From JBGSIC01 sp041751875 (GTDB lineage: Bacteria > Bdellovibrionota > FAC87 > UBA2466 > JACKAF01): 64,000 nt of DNA. How positions within the stretch are numbered: the first letter of the stretch is position 1; each line of letters begins with the position of its first letter. Made by a program: the position numbers and the translations under genes. The notes below the pieces were generated by a model. It was not told the DNA's origin, did no database searches, and worked only from the letters and a program-made list of their open reading frames with translations. Of this stretch, positions 9,295 through 16,814 are shown piece by piece. The stretch spans positions 4,498 through 68,497 of the forward strand of contig JBGSIC010000024.1 of assembly GCA_041751875.1 (NCBI GenBank), in the 5' to 3' direction.

Positions 9295-10473
9295 ATGGTG
9301 GGTTCAAAAACCACATTCCTTTTGATTTTTATTTCTGTTTTTCAGGTTTCCGTACGTGCAGAAACGCTAGCCGCTGACCAAAAGCGAAAACAGGAGCTTG
9401 ATCGTTTTCTGAAATCTGAGAAGAAGGTTTACTCGCGGAATGAAGCCCAGAAGCGTAGTCTTTCGAGCGAACTCGACCGTACCAATTTGGCCTTGAATCA
9501 TATGCGCAACGAAGTGGCGCGTATAGAAGGTCAAAAAGCTGAACTCTCTGCTTCCCTGGAGAATTTAAAGGCAGAGTCAGAAAAAGAGAAACAACGACTT
9601 GCCCAGCAAAAGGCGGGCCTAGCGAGTATGCTCCGGCTGCTCTATCGGGCCCATCGAGACGGACTGATGGAGTTTGTATTCAGTGAAAAAAGCATCACCA
9701 GCGCTATCAATCGCACTCGGCTTGTCTATCGAGCTCTACGAGAGAGTTCGCGCTCGGTGGATCAGATGGAATCCTACAATAAACATCTTAAGGAATCTGA
9801 AGAACGTCTGGCGCAGAACTCCGCCGAACTAGAAACACTTCTCAAGAAATCCTTGCGGCAGGAGCAGGACTTGAAGAAGCTTATTGCCCAGAAAAAGACC
9901 CTGCTTTCAAAAATTCACAAGCGTCAGATCGTCTTTAAGCGGGCAGAATCGGAACATAAAGAAGTCTCTGTTAGGCTAACTAAAATATTTGCCGAGATTC
10001 GCAAGAAACCGTTGGAAGTGAGACAAGCGAAACCCCCGACCTCTATGGCAGAACCTGAAGTGGTCATTGTGGGCGATTTGTCTCTGCCGGTTGAATACGG
10101 AAAGCTCAAAAAATCTTTCGGTGCCGATGCAAAAAATAGTGGAGGGTTTCACAAAGGAATCGAGATTGAGGCGGCTCACGGCACACCTGTTCATGCGGTG
10201 GAGGATGGAGTGGTGGAGTTTGAAGGCTGGGTGCGGGGGCTCGGAAATGTCATAATCGTACACCACGGTGATGGGCTCTATTCTCTGAGTGGGTATCTGC
10301 ACCAAGTTAGCATTGCCAAGAGTGCCAAGATCAAAAGGGGTGAGGTCATAGGATTGGTAGGTGATACCGGAAACAACGAGGATCCCGCTCTGTATTTTGA
10401 ACTGCGCAAAGAGAACCGCGTCATCGATCCCGTTCCCTATTTCGCGAGAGCTAAATGGGCACAGCTATCATAA
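9295..10473 (+). CDS. envC: EnvC-like murein hydrolase activator (LytM domain)
   Basis: A 392-residue exported protein: signal peptide (about 1-22, cleavage near VRA-ET), a long charged coiled coil (about 25-240) and a C-terminal LytM/M23 domain (about 260-385). The zinc ligands of active M23 peptidases are changed. The HxxxD site reads HKGIEI, and the last histidine motif reads ALYFEL, where active enzymes have HxH. E. coli EnvC also lacks its zinc site (its matching segment reads SLYFEI) and works by binding FtsX and activating amidases. It directly follows ftsEX, so an activator role in cell separation is strongly suggested. It overlaps the next gene by 19 bases. Confidence 0.88.
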   Translation: MVGSKTTFLLIFISVFQVSVRAETLAADQKRKQELDRFLKSEKKVYSRNEAQKRSLSSELDRTNLALNHMRNEVARIEGQKAELSASLENLKAESEKEKQRLAQQKAGLASMLRLLYRAHRDGLMEFVFSEKSITSAINRTRLVYRALRESSRSVDQMESYNKHLKESEERLAQNSAELETLLKKSLRQEQDLKKLIAQKKTLLSKIHKRQIVFKRAESEHKEVSVRLTKIFAEIRKKPLEVRQAKPPTSMAEPEVVIVGDLSLPVEYGKLKKSFGADAKNSGGFHKGIEIEAAHGTPVHAVEDGVVEFEGWVRGLGNVIIVHHGDGLYSLSGYLHQVSIAKSAKIKRGEVIGLVGDTGNNEDPALYFELRKENRVIDPVPYFARAKWAQLS

Positions 10474-11354
10474 ATGTGAGCCAGGTTTCTTGCGCTCAGA
10501 ATCACATGGCAACCACTTTCCGTTTTACGGTGAGTTGCGAAGCAAAGCATGCGAAGCGTGCTAAAGCTACCCTGGAAGAAGCTCTGAGTTTGGTGGGGTT
10601 ACTAGAACAAGACCTCAGCGAGTTCATCCCGAGTAGCTGCGTTGCTAGGCTAAACGCCGCGAGTGGGCAGCAGAAGGTGAAGTTTTCGCACCACGCTTGG
10701 CATCTGCTGCAAAAAAGTTTGCTTCTCCTTGACCAGACCCGGGGTGCTTTTAACTGCCTTGCCAAAAGTACCTGTGCTTCACCCCGCGTGAAGTTGGAGA
10801 AACCTCGCCGGGTTTCGAAGTCAGAATCGGGAGTAAGGTTAGGCTTTGGAGCGATTGGTAAGGGCTATGCTTTAGATCAAGTTAGAGTTGTAGTGGAGCA
10901 AGCTGGCTTTACCGATTACTATCTCAGCGCGGGTGGGTCGAGCATCATATTTTCTGGCTTTGCAGCGCCTGGCCAACCTTGGCGATGGGGATGGGGGTGG
11001 GAGAGAACCGAGGGAGATCTTCTCGGTGTAGAACTTGCCCACAGGCAGGGCGCTCCAATAGCGATTGGTGTCTCTGGGACGCTGGAGCAAGGCTTTCATA
11101 TAAGAAACCCGAAAAGCGGGCGACTTGCCGCTCACACACAGAGTGCTTTGGTTGGCCTACCGTCGGCAACTGAAGCCGATGCGTTTTCAACGGCGTTGTT
11201 TGTACTGGGATGGGAACGCAGGCACGAAATCGCAACTTTACGCGGAGAGAATTTAGCGATGGGAGTGCTCCAGTCCGATCACCGTCTAAACTGGAACGAA
11301 CGCTTTAGTTACCTTTGGGGCAATCCATGCGGCGAAAACTCACTTTCATTGTAG
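10455..11354 (+). CDS. apbE: FAD:protein FMN transferase (ApbE family)
   Basis: A 299-residue ApbE-like flavin transferase, which moves FMN from FAD onto a threonine of target proteins. Family segments are visible: MATTFRFTV near residue 18, GFGAIGKGYALD (near 136, the GGIAKGYA-type motif), the AGG loop in YYLSAGGSS, the GVSGTLEQGFHIRNPKSGR region, and ATEADAFSTALFVLG with the metal-binding Asp. It is a little shorter than typical members (about 330) and has no obvious signal peptide, so it may act inside the cell or start elsewhere. The likely substrate is the FMN-binding protein two genes downstream. ATG at 10506 is an alternative start. Confidence 0.88.
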   Translation: MGTAIINVSQVSCAQNHMATTFRFTVSCEAKHAKRAKATLEEALSLVGLLEQDLSEFIPSSCVARLNAASGQQKVKFSHHAWHLLQKSLLLLDQTRGAFNCLAKSTCASPRVKLEKPRRVSKSESGVRLGFGAIGKGYALDQVRVVVEQAGFTDYYLSAGGSSIIFSGFAAPGQPWRWGWGWERTEGDLLGVELAHRQGAPIAIGVSGTLEQGFHIRNPKSGRLAAHTQSALVGLPSATEADAFSTALFVLGWERRHEIATLRGENLAMGVLQSDHRLNWNERFSYLWGNPCGENSLSL

Positions 11355-11617
11355 CGTTCTGTTTTGGTGTTATCAGCGTTGGAGAAGAAGCTGTCGACCT
11401 GAGCAAGTTAGGTTTGAATACCTTCAATCCCTACAGCTTCGATCGCAATATTTTATGGTGTTTTCTGCCTTTGATGATGATCGCCGTGACTCTTTGGCAC
11501 CTTAAAACCAATCCCTTCAAAACTAGAAACCCATTCTATGAGGAAATGGATCATGAAAAAGACAGTAGCTCGTCAGATTCTAGCGATAACATTTTGCCTT
11601 TCTCTCGGGAAAGTTGA
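11327..11617 (+). CDS. Small membrane protein in the flavin electron-transfer operon
   Basis: About 96 residues. An N-terminal hydrophobic segment with signal character (about 4-21) and a second membrane helix (about 46-62) frame a short probably periplasmic loop. The tail is acidic and serine-rich. The start overlaps the end of apbE, and the frame runs 65 bases into the next gene, so the distal tail may be dispensable. ATG at 11327 is preferred over 11315. No family recognised. Position between apbE and the flavoprotein suggests an accessory subunit of the electron-transfer complex. Confidence 0.5.
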   Translation: MRRKLTFIVAFCFGVISVGEEAVDLSKLGLNTFNPYSFDRNILWCFLPLMMIAVTLWHLKTNPFKTRNPFYEEMDHEKDSSSSDSSDNILPFSRES

Positions 11618-12056
11618 CGCAGCAGAGTTTGAACAACTCGGAAAGGCCGTTGCCAAGGTTTTGGGTACGACTCAGGCGTATCGGACAACAATCGACAATG
11701 CCGGCAAGACGACCGAGATCTTTTATTCGAAGAATAAAAAGGGAAAAGCAGCCAAATTGGCTGTTGTCGAAAAGGGCGTTTACGAGCCTGATTGTACGCA
11801 TACTTGGGTGGTTGGTGTGGATGCGGCAAAAACAACAGTCACGGATGTGCGTGTCGTTGAAATGAGTTGTCCTCATGCCTTTCCAACTCGCGAACCCAGC
11901 TTCCTCGGACAGTATAAAGGTAAGGGAAAGAAGAGTGTAAAAGGCCTCGAAAAGGAAGTTGATATCGTCGCCAAAGCGACGGGTAGTAGTGAACTGGCCA
12001 CTAAAGCGGTTCGCAGCGCCATTATCACGGCGATTAAACTTAAAGGACGTATTTAA
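11553..12056 (+). CDS. Exported FMN-binding domain protein (flavinylation target)
   Basis: About 167 residues: signal peptide (1-23, cleavage after VDA-A) and one FMN_bind domain as in RnfG and NqrC. The C-terminal DIVAKAT (137-143) aligns one to one with the DxxSGAT flavinylation motif of those proteins and keeps the acceptor Thr (143), although S and G are changed. Two Cys-x-His pairs, CTH near 81 and CPH near 106, are unusual and could bind metal or form a disulfide. The ATG at 11553 has GAGG upstream and fits the signal peptide; 11538 is a less likely start. ApbE two genes upstream probably attaches FMN. The stop overlaps the next ATG by one base. Confidence 0.8.
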   Translation: MKKTVARQILAITFCLSLGKVDAAEFEQLGKAVAKVLGTTQAYRTTIDNAGKTTEIFYSKNKKGKAAKLAVVEKGVYEPDCTHTWVVGVDAAKTTVTDVRVVEMSCPHAFPTREPSFLGQYKGKGKKSVKGLEKEVDIVAKATGSSELATKAVRSAIITAIKLKGRI

Positions 12057-13630
12057 TGGATTTTGGGGTACCCACACGTCGCGTCCGCATTTTGGTCCAG
12101 GGATTAGTCTTTGGCCTGTGGGTAGCCTTGATTCTCGCCACGCGACATCCCCTGGATTCGTGGTTGGCGCAACACGTTCCCGTATCGCTTTTTCTTCGCA
12201 TCGATCCCCTAGTCATGACGGTTGTGTGCGGAGGGATGCGGATGGCCGTAACGATTACGCTCTTGGCAGTAATCACCTTTATTATAAGCGTGCTATTGGG
12301 CCGGGTGTTTTGTGGATGGGTATGCCCTCTGGGTACCTTGTTCGATGCCTACGGGTGGCTTCTTCGTCGGCTCCGCGTGCCGTTCCAAGGCCCCTCCCCC
12401 CGTTGGTATACTTTTAAATACTACCTTCTCTTCATTATTCTCATTTTTGCGTTGTTTGGTGGAGTAAGCCCGTTGATGGGGCTTGATCCGATTGTTTTAC
12501 TCACCCGCCTTGCAGCTACTACGGTTAACCCCTTTTTACGCAATTCAAATGAGCTCTTTTGGACCGTGAGCGAAGCACCTGGTTACTATGGCTTCTTCTT
12601 TGATGGCGCGACGCTGTTTCTTTTTATCAGCATCATGGTAGCCACCACCAAACTCTCCCGCATCTGGTGCCGAACCACTTGTCCTCTAGGTGCCTATCTT
12701 GGTGTTATCTCTCGTCACTCGGTACTACGACGAGAAACCTCGGGTTGTATTCACTGCAATATCTGTGCGGTTCACTGTCCTACCGGAGCAATCAATTTCA
12801 CAAATGAGACAGTATATAACGAGTCCGAGTGCATAAAATGTTTTCTATGCTCCGAAGAGTGCCCCGTGGATGCTAACTTTTTTACCTATAAGTCGCCGAT
12901 TCCGGCTTTTTCTCCCTCGCAGCATCCCGTCACCTTGGGAAGGCGGTCCATTTTCTCTGCAGGGGTAGCTGCGATTGTGGCTGCACCCTTTCTATTCCGT
13001 TCGGGTGGCACAACCACCGCCAGTAAGAAACTCCTCCGACCTCCAATGAGCCGAGAAGAGCGCGATTTTTTGGCAAGCTGCATACGGTGTACGGAATGTG
13101 TGAAATCGTGTCCCACCGGAATCCTGAAGTCCGCTGGGTTTGAGTTTGGGATTCGTGCTTTGTGGTCACCTATCATGGTACCTACCGAGGGGTTGTGCCA
13201 AGAAGGTTGCAATGCCTGTGCTGAAGTCTGTCCGACGGACGCTATCATGAAGTATCCGATCGGAGAAAAGTACAGCTATAAAGCAGGAACAGCTGTCTTC
13301 AATTCGAGTAAGTGTATTTCGTACACGGAAAACAAATATTGCAACGAGTGTGTCAAAGCCTGCCCGACGGATGCAATAGGTGTCATTTCCGGATGGGTGC
13401 CGCCGTCTGGAATTGGATCGGACGTACCGGCACCTGAAGGTAAGAAGGTAACGCGTCCTGACCACATCATCTATGAACGTTGCGTGGGTTGCGGCGCGTG
13501 CGAGTATGAATGTAATAAGATTGTTTTTGATGATTCGGCGATGGTGACAACGTCTCAGGGACGGGCAGTTCCCACGCAAATCAATTTGGCTCAGCTAGGT
13601 AAAAATAAAGAGGGCGTGTGGGTATTTTAG
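12056..13630 (+). CDS. NapH-NapG-like polyferredoxin membrane protein
   Basis: A 524-residue electron-transfer protein. The first part is NapH/NosR-like: four or five membrane helices with paired CxxxCP motifs (FCGWVCP at 85-91 and WCRTTCP at 204-210), then two 4Fe-4S motifs (CIHCNICAVHCP, CIKCFLCSEECP). At about 294-316 a GRRSIF segment followed by a hydrophobic stretch looks like an internal Tat signal. After it come four more Cys-rich Fe-S motifs (CIRCTECVKSCP, CQEGCNACAEVCP, CNECVKACP, CVGCGACEYEC), as in the Tat-exported ferredoxin NapG. This suggests a natural NapH-NapG fusion carrying electrons from the quinone pool or cytoplasm to the periplasmic flavoprotein encoded just upstream. 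Confidence 0.85.
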   Translation: MDFGVPTRRVRILVQGLVFGLWVALILATRHPLDSWLAQHVPVSLFLRIDPLVMTVVCGGMRMAVTITLLAVITFIISVLLGRVFCGWVCPLGTLFDAYGWLLRRLRVPFQGPSPRWYTFKYYLLFIILIFALFGGVSPLMGLDPIVLLTRLAATTVNPFLRNSNELFWTVSEAPGYYGFFFDGATLFLFISIMVATTKLSRIWCRTTCPLGAYLGVISRHSVLRRETSGCIHCNICAVHCPTGAINFTNETVYNESECIKCFLCSEECPVDANFFTYKSPIPAFSPSQHPVTLGRRSIFSAGVAAIVAAPFLFRSGGTTTASKKLLRPPMSREERDFLASCIRCTECVKSCPTGILKSAGFEFGIRALWSPIMVPTEGLCQEGCNACAEVCPTDAIMKYPIGEKYSYKAGTAVFNSSKCISYTENKYCNECVKACPTDAIGVISGWVPPSGIGSDVPAPEGKKVTRPDHIIYERCVGCGACEYECNKIVFDDSAMVTTSQGRAVPTQINLAQLGKNKEGVWVF

Positions 13631-14040
13631 ATAAAATCTTTCCCGTCGATTGGTTTCATCTGGACCCGGAGTATTTCCCGCAAGACACCAGGTCTCTTTT
13701 TACAGCGGCCGATGTGCTCCAATATGGCATTCTGCCTTTGGGCAAGAAACACGCGCGAGCAGGCGAAGGGAAACAAATTCTAAACGTGGGTTTTGTAAAT
13801 CCGGGAAACAAAAAGGCACGCATCTTTGTCCAAGGATTCGTATCGGGTAATAAGGAGTTTAGAAAGTATCGTGCTTATCGCTTAAAGATCGAAGAGTTTC
13901 TACTCATCCTGCAAGAGATTTACGAACTTTTCCCTGCCCTGTTTTTGCAGCAACCCGTCTCCGTGTGTCCCGATGTTGTGCTCTACTTAGAACAACTCAA
14001 AAAAGAAAAAGAACAGGCAGAACTTAATAAAATGTTGTAA
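13618..14040 (+). CDS. Conserved-looking protein of unknown function, end of electron-transfer operon
   Basis: A 140-residue soluble protein with no signal peptide, starting at GTG 13618 and overlapping the polyferredoxin gene by 13 bases. It has a mixed hydrophobic/charged pattern and a Lys/Glu-rich helical C-terminus (KKEKEQAEL). I recognise no family. Coupling by overlap suggests that it is an accessory or assembly factor for the Fe-S/flavin system. It converges with the histidine kinase gene, leaving only 15 bases between stops. Confidence 0.65.
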   Translation: MGILDKIFPVDWFHLDPEYFPQDTRSLFTAADVLQYGILPLGKKHARAGEGKQILNVGFVNPGNKKARIFVQGFVSGNKEFRKYRAYRLKIEEFLLILQEIYELFPALFLQQPVSVCPDVVLYLEQLKKEKEQAELNKML

Positions 14041-14055
14041 GAGCCAAGCGCCTGC

Positions 14056-16680
14056 TTAAGCCAGGGTAATGTCGACAGTTGTTCCCACCCTCTCTTGAGA
14101 GTCGATCTGAAAACTTCCGCCCCACGCTTCTACCGTTTGCTTGGCATACCAAATTCCTAACCCATTTCCATTGGGTTTATCGAAACTGTTTCCTCGTTCA
14201 CCCAGCTTGGGAATGATGGAAGGAGGGATGCCCTTGCCGTTATCCACGACACGCAAACGCAACTGTCCAGGTAGGATGGGTTCCAAACGGATAGTTACCC
14301 TGCCGTTGCCCTCTACGGCTTCGATAGCATTTCTCAACACGTTGGAAACAACTCGTTTAAAAGCACCGCGTTGCAAGCGAGCTTGCAAGTGAGAGGCCGC
14401 AATATCTTCATCGCACTCAAGCGCCACTCCACTGCCGGGAGGATGGTGGATTCCCTCTTCTGCAACGACTGAGCGTACGAGATCGGAAATCTCAGAGGCA
14501 GAGAAAATACTGGACTCTTCATTCGCATTTTCCGCTGTAATTGGTCGACCCTTCTGACGATGGCTGTCGAGCATGGTCTCCGTAATTTCCTCGATACGAT
14601 CGATGGAAGCTTTAACAAGTTCACGTTGTTTGAAATCGACCCCTGCAGGAGAAGCATTAAAGAGTATTTTCAGCGCGGCTAGCGGCGACCGTAAGTCATG
14701 GCTAACCTGAGTTGCCATTTGATTTAACGCTTTTTGTCCCGATACTTCGGAACGCAAACGAACCGTCTCTTTTAGTTGCTCGGCGATAAGCCCGAACTCA
14801 CGTACGGTAATCGTACCTGTACTTCCGGAGGTTTGGCTGTCGTCACCCACCAAGCGCACCACCTGAGCGAGTTCCTCTTGAATCTTTGTCCCAAGCTTAC
14901 GCAACAATAGTATCAAGCCCACTGCACAAGCGAGAAAGAAGAGTAGAGAAAAAAGAAGGCGCGAAATGATTGCGTTCACAACGGTGGATTTATCGAAATA
15001 AACTGTTACTTTTCCAATAGGGGGGCTCGTTGCATCCAGGCGAATGTCTTTTACAACCTCATTAGCGAGCCGATGATTCTCAAGTGCGTCTCCGCACAGA
15101 TCGGCCGAAAATTCCCACACGGAAAGTTTAGCGCATAGGAAAGAGCCATCTTTTTGTAGTCTGTGAAGCCGCCTCTGAGCCTCCACAAAACTGCCCTGGA
15201 CAAGAGGTTCTTCCACGGCGTTCACCAATAGCCGGCTCACCGTCGCCTCTGTTTCGCGTTGGATTCGCATTGCGGTGGTGGAAAAATTTAAAATATCAAT
15301 CAGCGCTAGAGCGACAATAATGAGAGCCGTTGATTTGAGAAAATACTGACGAATGGTGGAGGCAAAAGACGGTAGCGCATACTGCCGTTCGACAAAATGG
15401 GATAAACGCACGGACGAAAGAATGCAAATGAAGAAAAAGGAAAGACAGAAAAAGCCTGTCGACAACTGATAAAGATCGAAAACCAAGATCTGTAAGGAGA
15501 GCAGGCCGAATATCAGCATGCCCATCCCATTTGCCAAGCTAAGCCAAGTGGCACGGTACTGGGGGCTGACTACGTCGTCTAAGCGGGAATCAACCAAGCG
15601 CTGAATAGCATCAGTACAAATGGTGCTGACGATCGCTAGGGCGAAGAAAGCCAGGAACTCAGGAGTGAAACCGGGTTGCAGGGTGACAAGCGCTCCTCCG
15701 CTTAACAACACAAATCCCAGAAATACGCTGAGACGAATTATCGTGTTCACGTTCGCCATGCGGCCGATTTTCGGAAAAACCATTACCCCTAAAACAGTGC
15801 GAGTGAAGTAGATTCCAATGCCAAATAAAATACCGCACGACCACACCATGGCTGCAGCAATACCCGTCGAGTTAAATAGCCGGAACACCTGGGCAACCAG
15901 AAAGAAAATCGCAAACATGTTGATGGCGACCGAGCTAGCGTAAACTGGGAAGTAAGGTGAGCGAACGCATTCCTTCCAAATGCCGGTCGACTGAAGAAAC
16001 CCACGGGGAGATCGCTCGCGTTTGTGGGAGGCGACACTTCTTAAGTCCGCGTAGACCTTGCCGAGAACTACAAAGCGCAAGGCAAAAATGAAAGCGAGAG
16101 ATGTCAGCGCGACGGTGTAGGGGCCGACAACGCCATAGGTGCGAGAGAGGAACTGCAGACTGATGACGATCCCGGTTATAATAAGCGGTAACAAAAAGCG
16201 AATGGGCAGGGCGTACTGAAAGCTTGAAAGAAAGAGTGGAGGCGCGTCCTGCACTTTAACGCCGCTATCCGCCAACTTATTCTGATACCAATTTAGATAT
16301 GCTGCTTGGTAGGCTCCGCTCAGAAAAGAGCCGGCAACAGAATCCACTATGGCTTCCAGTGTAAAAAAGAACCAGATCCACTCCGGTCGGCCCGCCTGTG
16401 CGCTCAAAATGGCGGTGATAAAGCAGATGGTTACCAGCACTTTGAGCCAGAGGGCGAGCTTGACCGCTTGGTTCCACCCATAGCGATCAGCGATGTGACC
16501 CGTTGGAACTTCGAGTACCCCCGCTATGGTCATCTGAATGGTATTGGCGATAAAAAGCCCGCTCGCACCAAACCCCGGCAAAATGGAAATGCATGCCGTC
16601 GATATCAGGTTCGAAATAATGGCCGTCCCTTTAAGTAGGCCATCGGTTCGAGCAAATTGTTTTAGAGAATCTTTAACCAT
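14056..16680 (-). CDS. MFS transporter - histidine kinase fusion sensor
   Basis: An 874-residue sensor kinase of unusual build. Residues about 1-415 form a 12-helix MFS transporter-like unit with the loop 2-3 motif (EVPTGHIADRYG). Then come a membrane helix (about 440-460), an extracytoplasmic sensor domain of about 110 residues and another helix (about 580-605). The kinase core follows: phospho-acceptor H-box VSHDLRSPL (His about 661), N-box NVLRNAIEA (about 780), and G-boxes DNGKGIP and NGNGLGIW. The MFS part may sense or import a ligand, by analogy with SLC5-kinase CbrA. The likely partner is the response regulator at the operon start. The ATG directly follows the stop of a mini-ORF, and a terminator lies just before it. 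Confidence 0.88.
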   Translation of the reverse strand: MVKDSLKQFARTDGLLKGTAIISNLISTACISILPGFGASGLFIANTIQMTIAGVLEVPTGHIADRYGWNQAVKLALWLKVLVTICFITAILSAQAGRPEWIWFFFTLEAIVDSVAGSFLSGAYQAAYLNWYQNKLADSGVKVQDAPPLFLSSFQYALPIRFLLPLIITGIVISLQFLSRTYGVVGPYTVALTSLAFIFALRFVVLGKVYADLRSVASHKRERSPRGFLQSTGIWKECVRSPYFPVYASSVAINMFAIFFLVAQVFRLFNSTGIAAAMVWSCGILFGIGIYFTRTVLGVMVFPKIGRMANVNTIIRLSVFLGFVLLSGGALVTLQPGFTPEFLAFFALAIVSTICTDAIQRLVDSRLDDVVSPQYRATWLSLANGMGMLIFGLLSLQILVFDLYQLSTGFFCLSFFFICILSSVRLSHFVERQYALPSFASTIRQYFLKSTALIIVALALIDILNFSTTAMRIQRETEATVSRLLVNAVEEPLVQGSFVEAQRRLHRLQKDGSFLCAKLSVWEFSADLCGDALENHRLANEVVKDIRLDATSPPIGKVTVYFDKSTVVNAIISRLLFSLLFFLACAVGLILLLRKLGTKIQEELAQVVRLVGDDSQTSGSTGTITVREFGLIAEQLKETVRLRSEVSGQKALNQMATQVSHDLRSPLAALKILFNASPAGVDFKQRELVKASIDRIEEITETMLDSHRQKGRPITAENANEESSIFSASEISDLVRSVVAEEGIHHPPGSGVALECDEDIAASHLQARLQRGAFKRVVSNVLRNAIEAVEGNGRVTIRLEPILPGQLRLRVVDNGKGIPPSIIPKLGERGNSFDKPNGNGLGIWYAKQTVEAWGGSFQIDSQERVGTTVDITLA

Positions 16681-16746
16681 CTATTCACTACAATGCAAAA
16701 AAGTCCCCGGAGCGGACCCAGGAAAGATCTGCTCCAGGGAAACCAT
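16681..16746 (-). CDS. Mini-ORF 2 (21 residues), possible leader or signal peptide
   Basis: ATG at 16746 opens a 21-codon frame ending in TAG immediately before the kinase ATG. It starts MVSLEQIFPGS and ends with FLHCSE. The LEQIF..S...F pattern resembles FEQQIF..S...F of mini-ORF 1, and both carry CAGATCTT at the DNA level. The frame runs through an intrinsic terminator, so a ribosome on it would disrupt the hairpin. It could be an attenuator leader peptide, a small precursor peptide, or chance. Shine-Dalgarno match is weak and too close (AGAAGAG). Confidence 0.3.
   Translation of the reverse strand: MVSLEQIFPGSAPGTFLHCSE
16697..16740 (-). terminator. Intrinsic terminator/attenuator before the MFS-kinase gene
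   Basis: On the minus strand UCCCUGGAGC (16740-16731) pairs with GCUCCGGGGA (16713-16704) over 10 bp with one G-U pair and a 17-base loop. A run of six T follows (16702-16697). The kinase ATG is only 16 bases further on. Transcription of the kinase from the upstream operon should therefore depend on read-through or antitermination. Confidence 0.7.
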
Positions 16747-16751
16747 CTCTT

Positions 16752-16814
16752 CTAGAAGTCGACACGCGACTCCGCGAAGATCTGTTGTTCGAATACACTC
16801 AGATCGATTTTCAT
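16752..16814 (-). CDS. Mini-ORF 1 (20 residues), possible peptide precursor
   Basis: The ATG at 16814 overlaps the TGA of the oligopeptide-binding gene (ATGA), a classic coupling arrangement. It encodes MKIDLSVFEQQIFAESRVDF and stops with TAG at 16752. It is too short for standard gene finding. Support comes from the coupled start, similarity to mini-ORF 2, and an operon with a peptide-modifying-enzyme relative and a peptide-binding protein. There is no signal sequence. It could be a peptide signal or precursor, or a translational spacer without function. Confidence 0.4.
   Translation of the reverse strand: MKIDLSVFEQQIFAESRVDF

Noticed and set aside
16690..16764. Alternative 25-codon frame from a GTG overlapping mini-ORF 1
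   Set aside because: Different frame from the two similar mini-ORFs, no start signal, does not abut the kinase start; less likely than mini-ORF 2.
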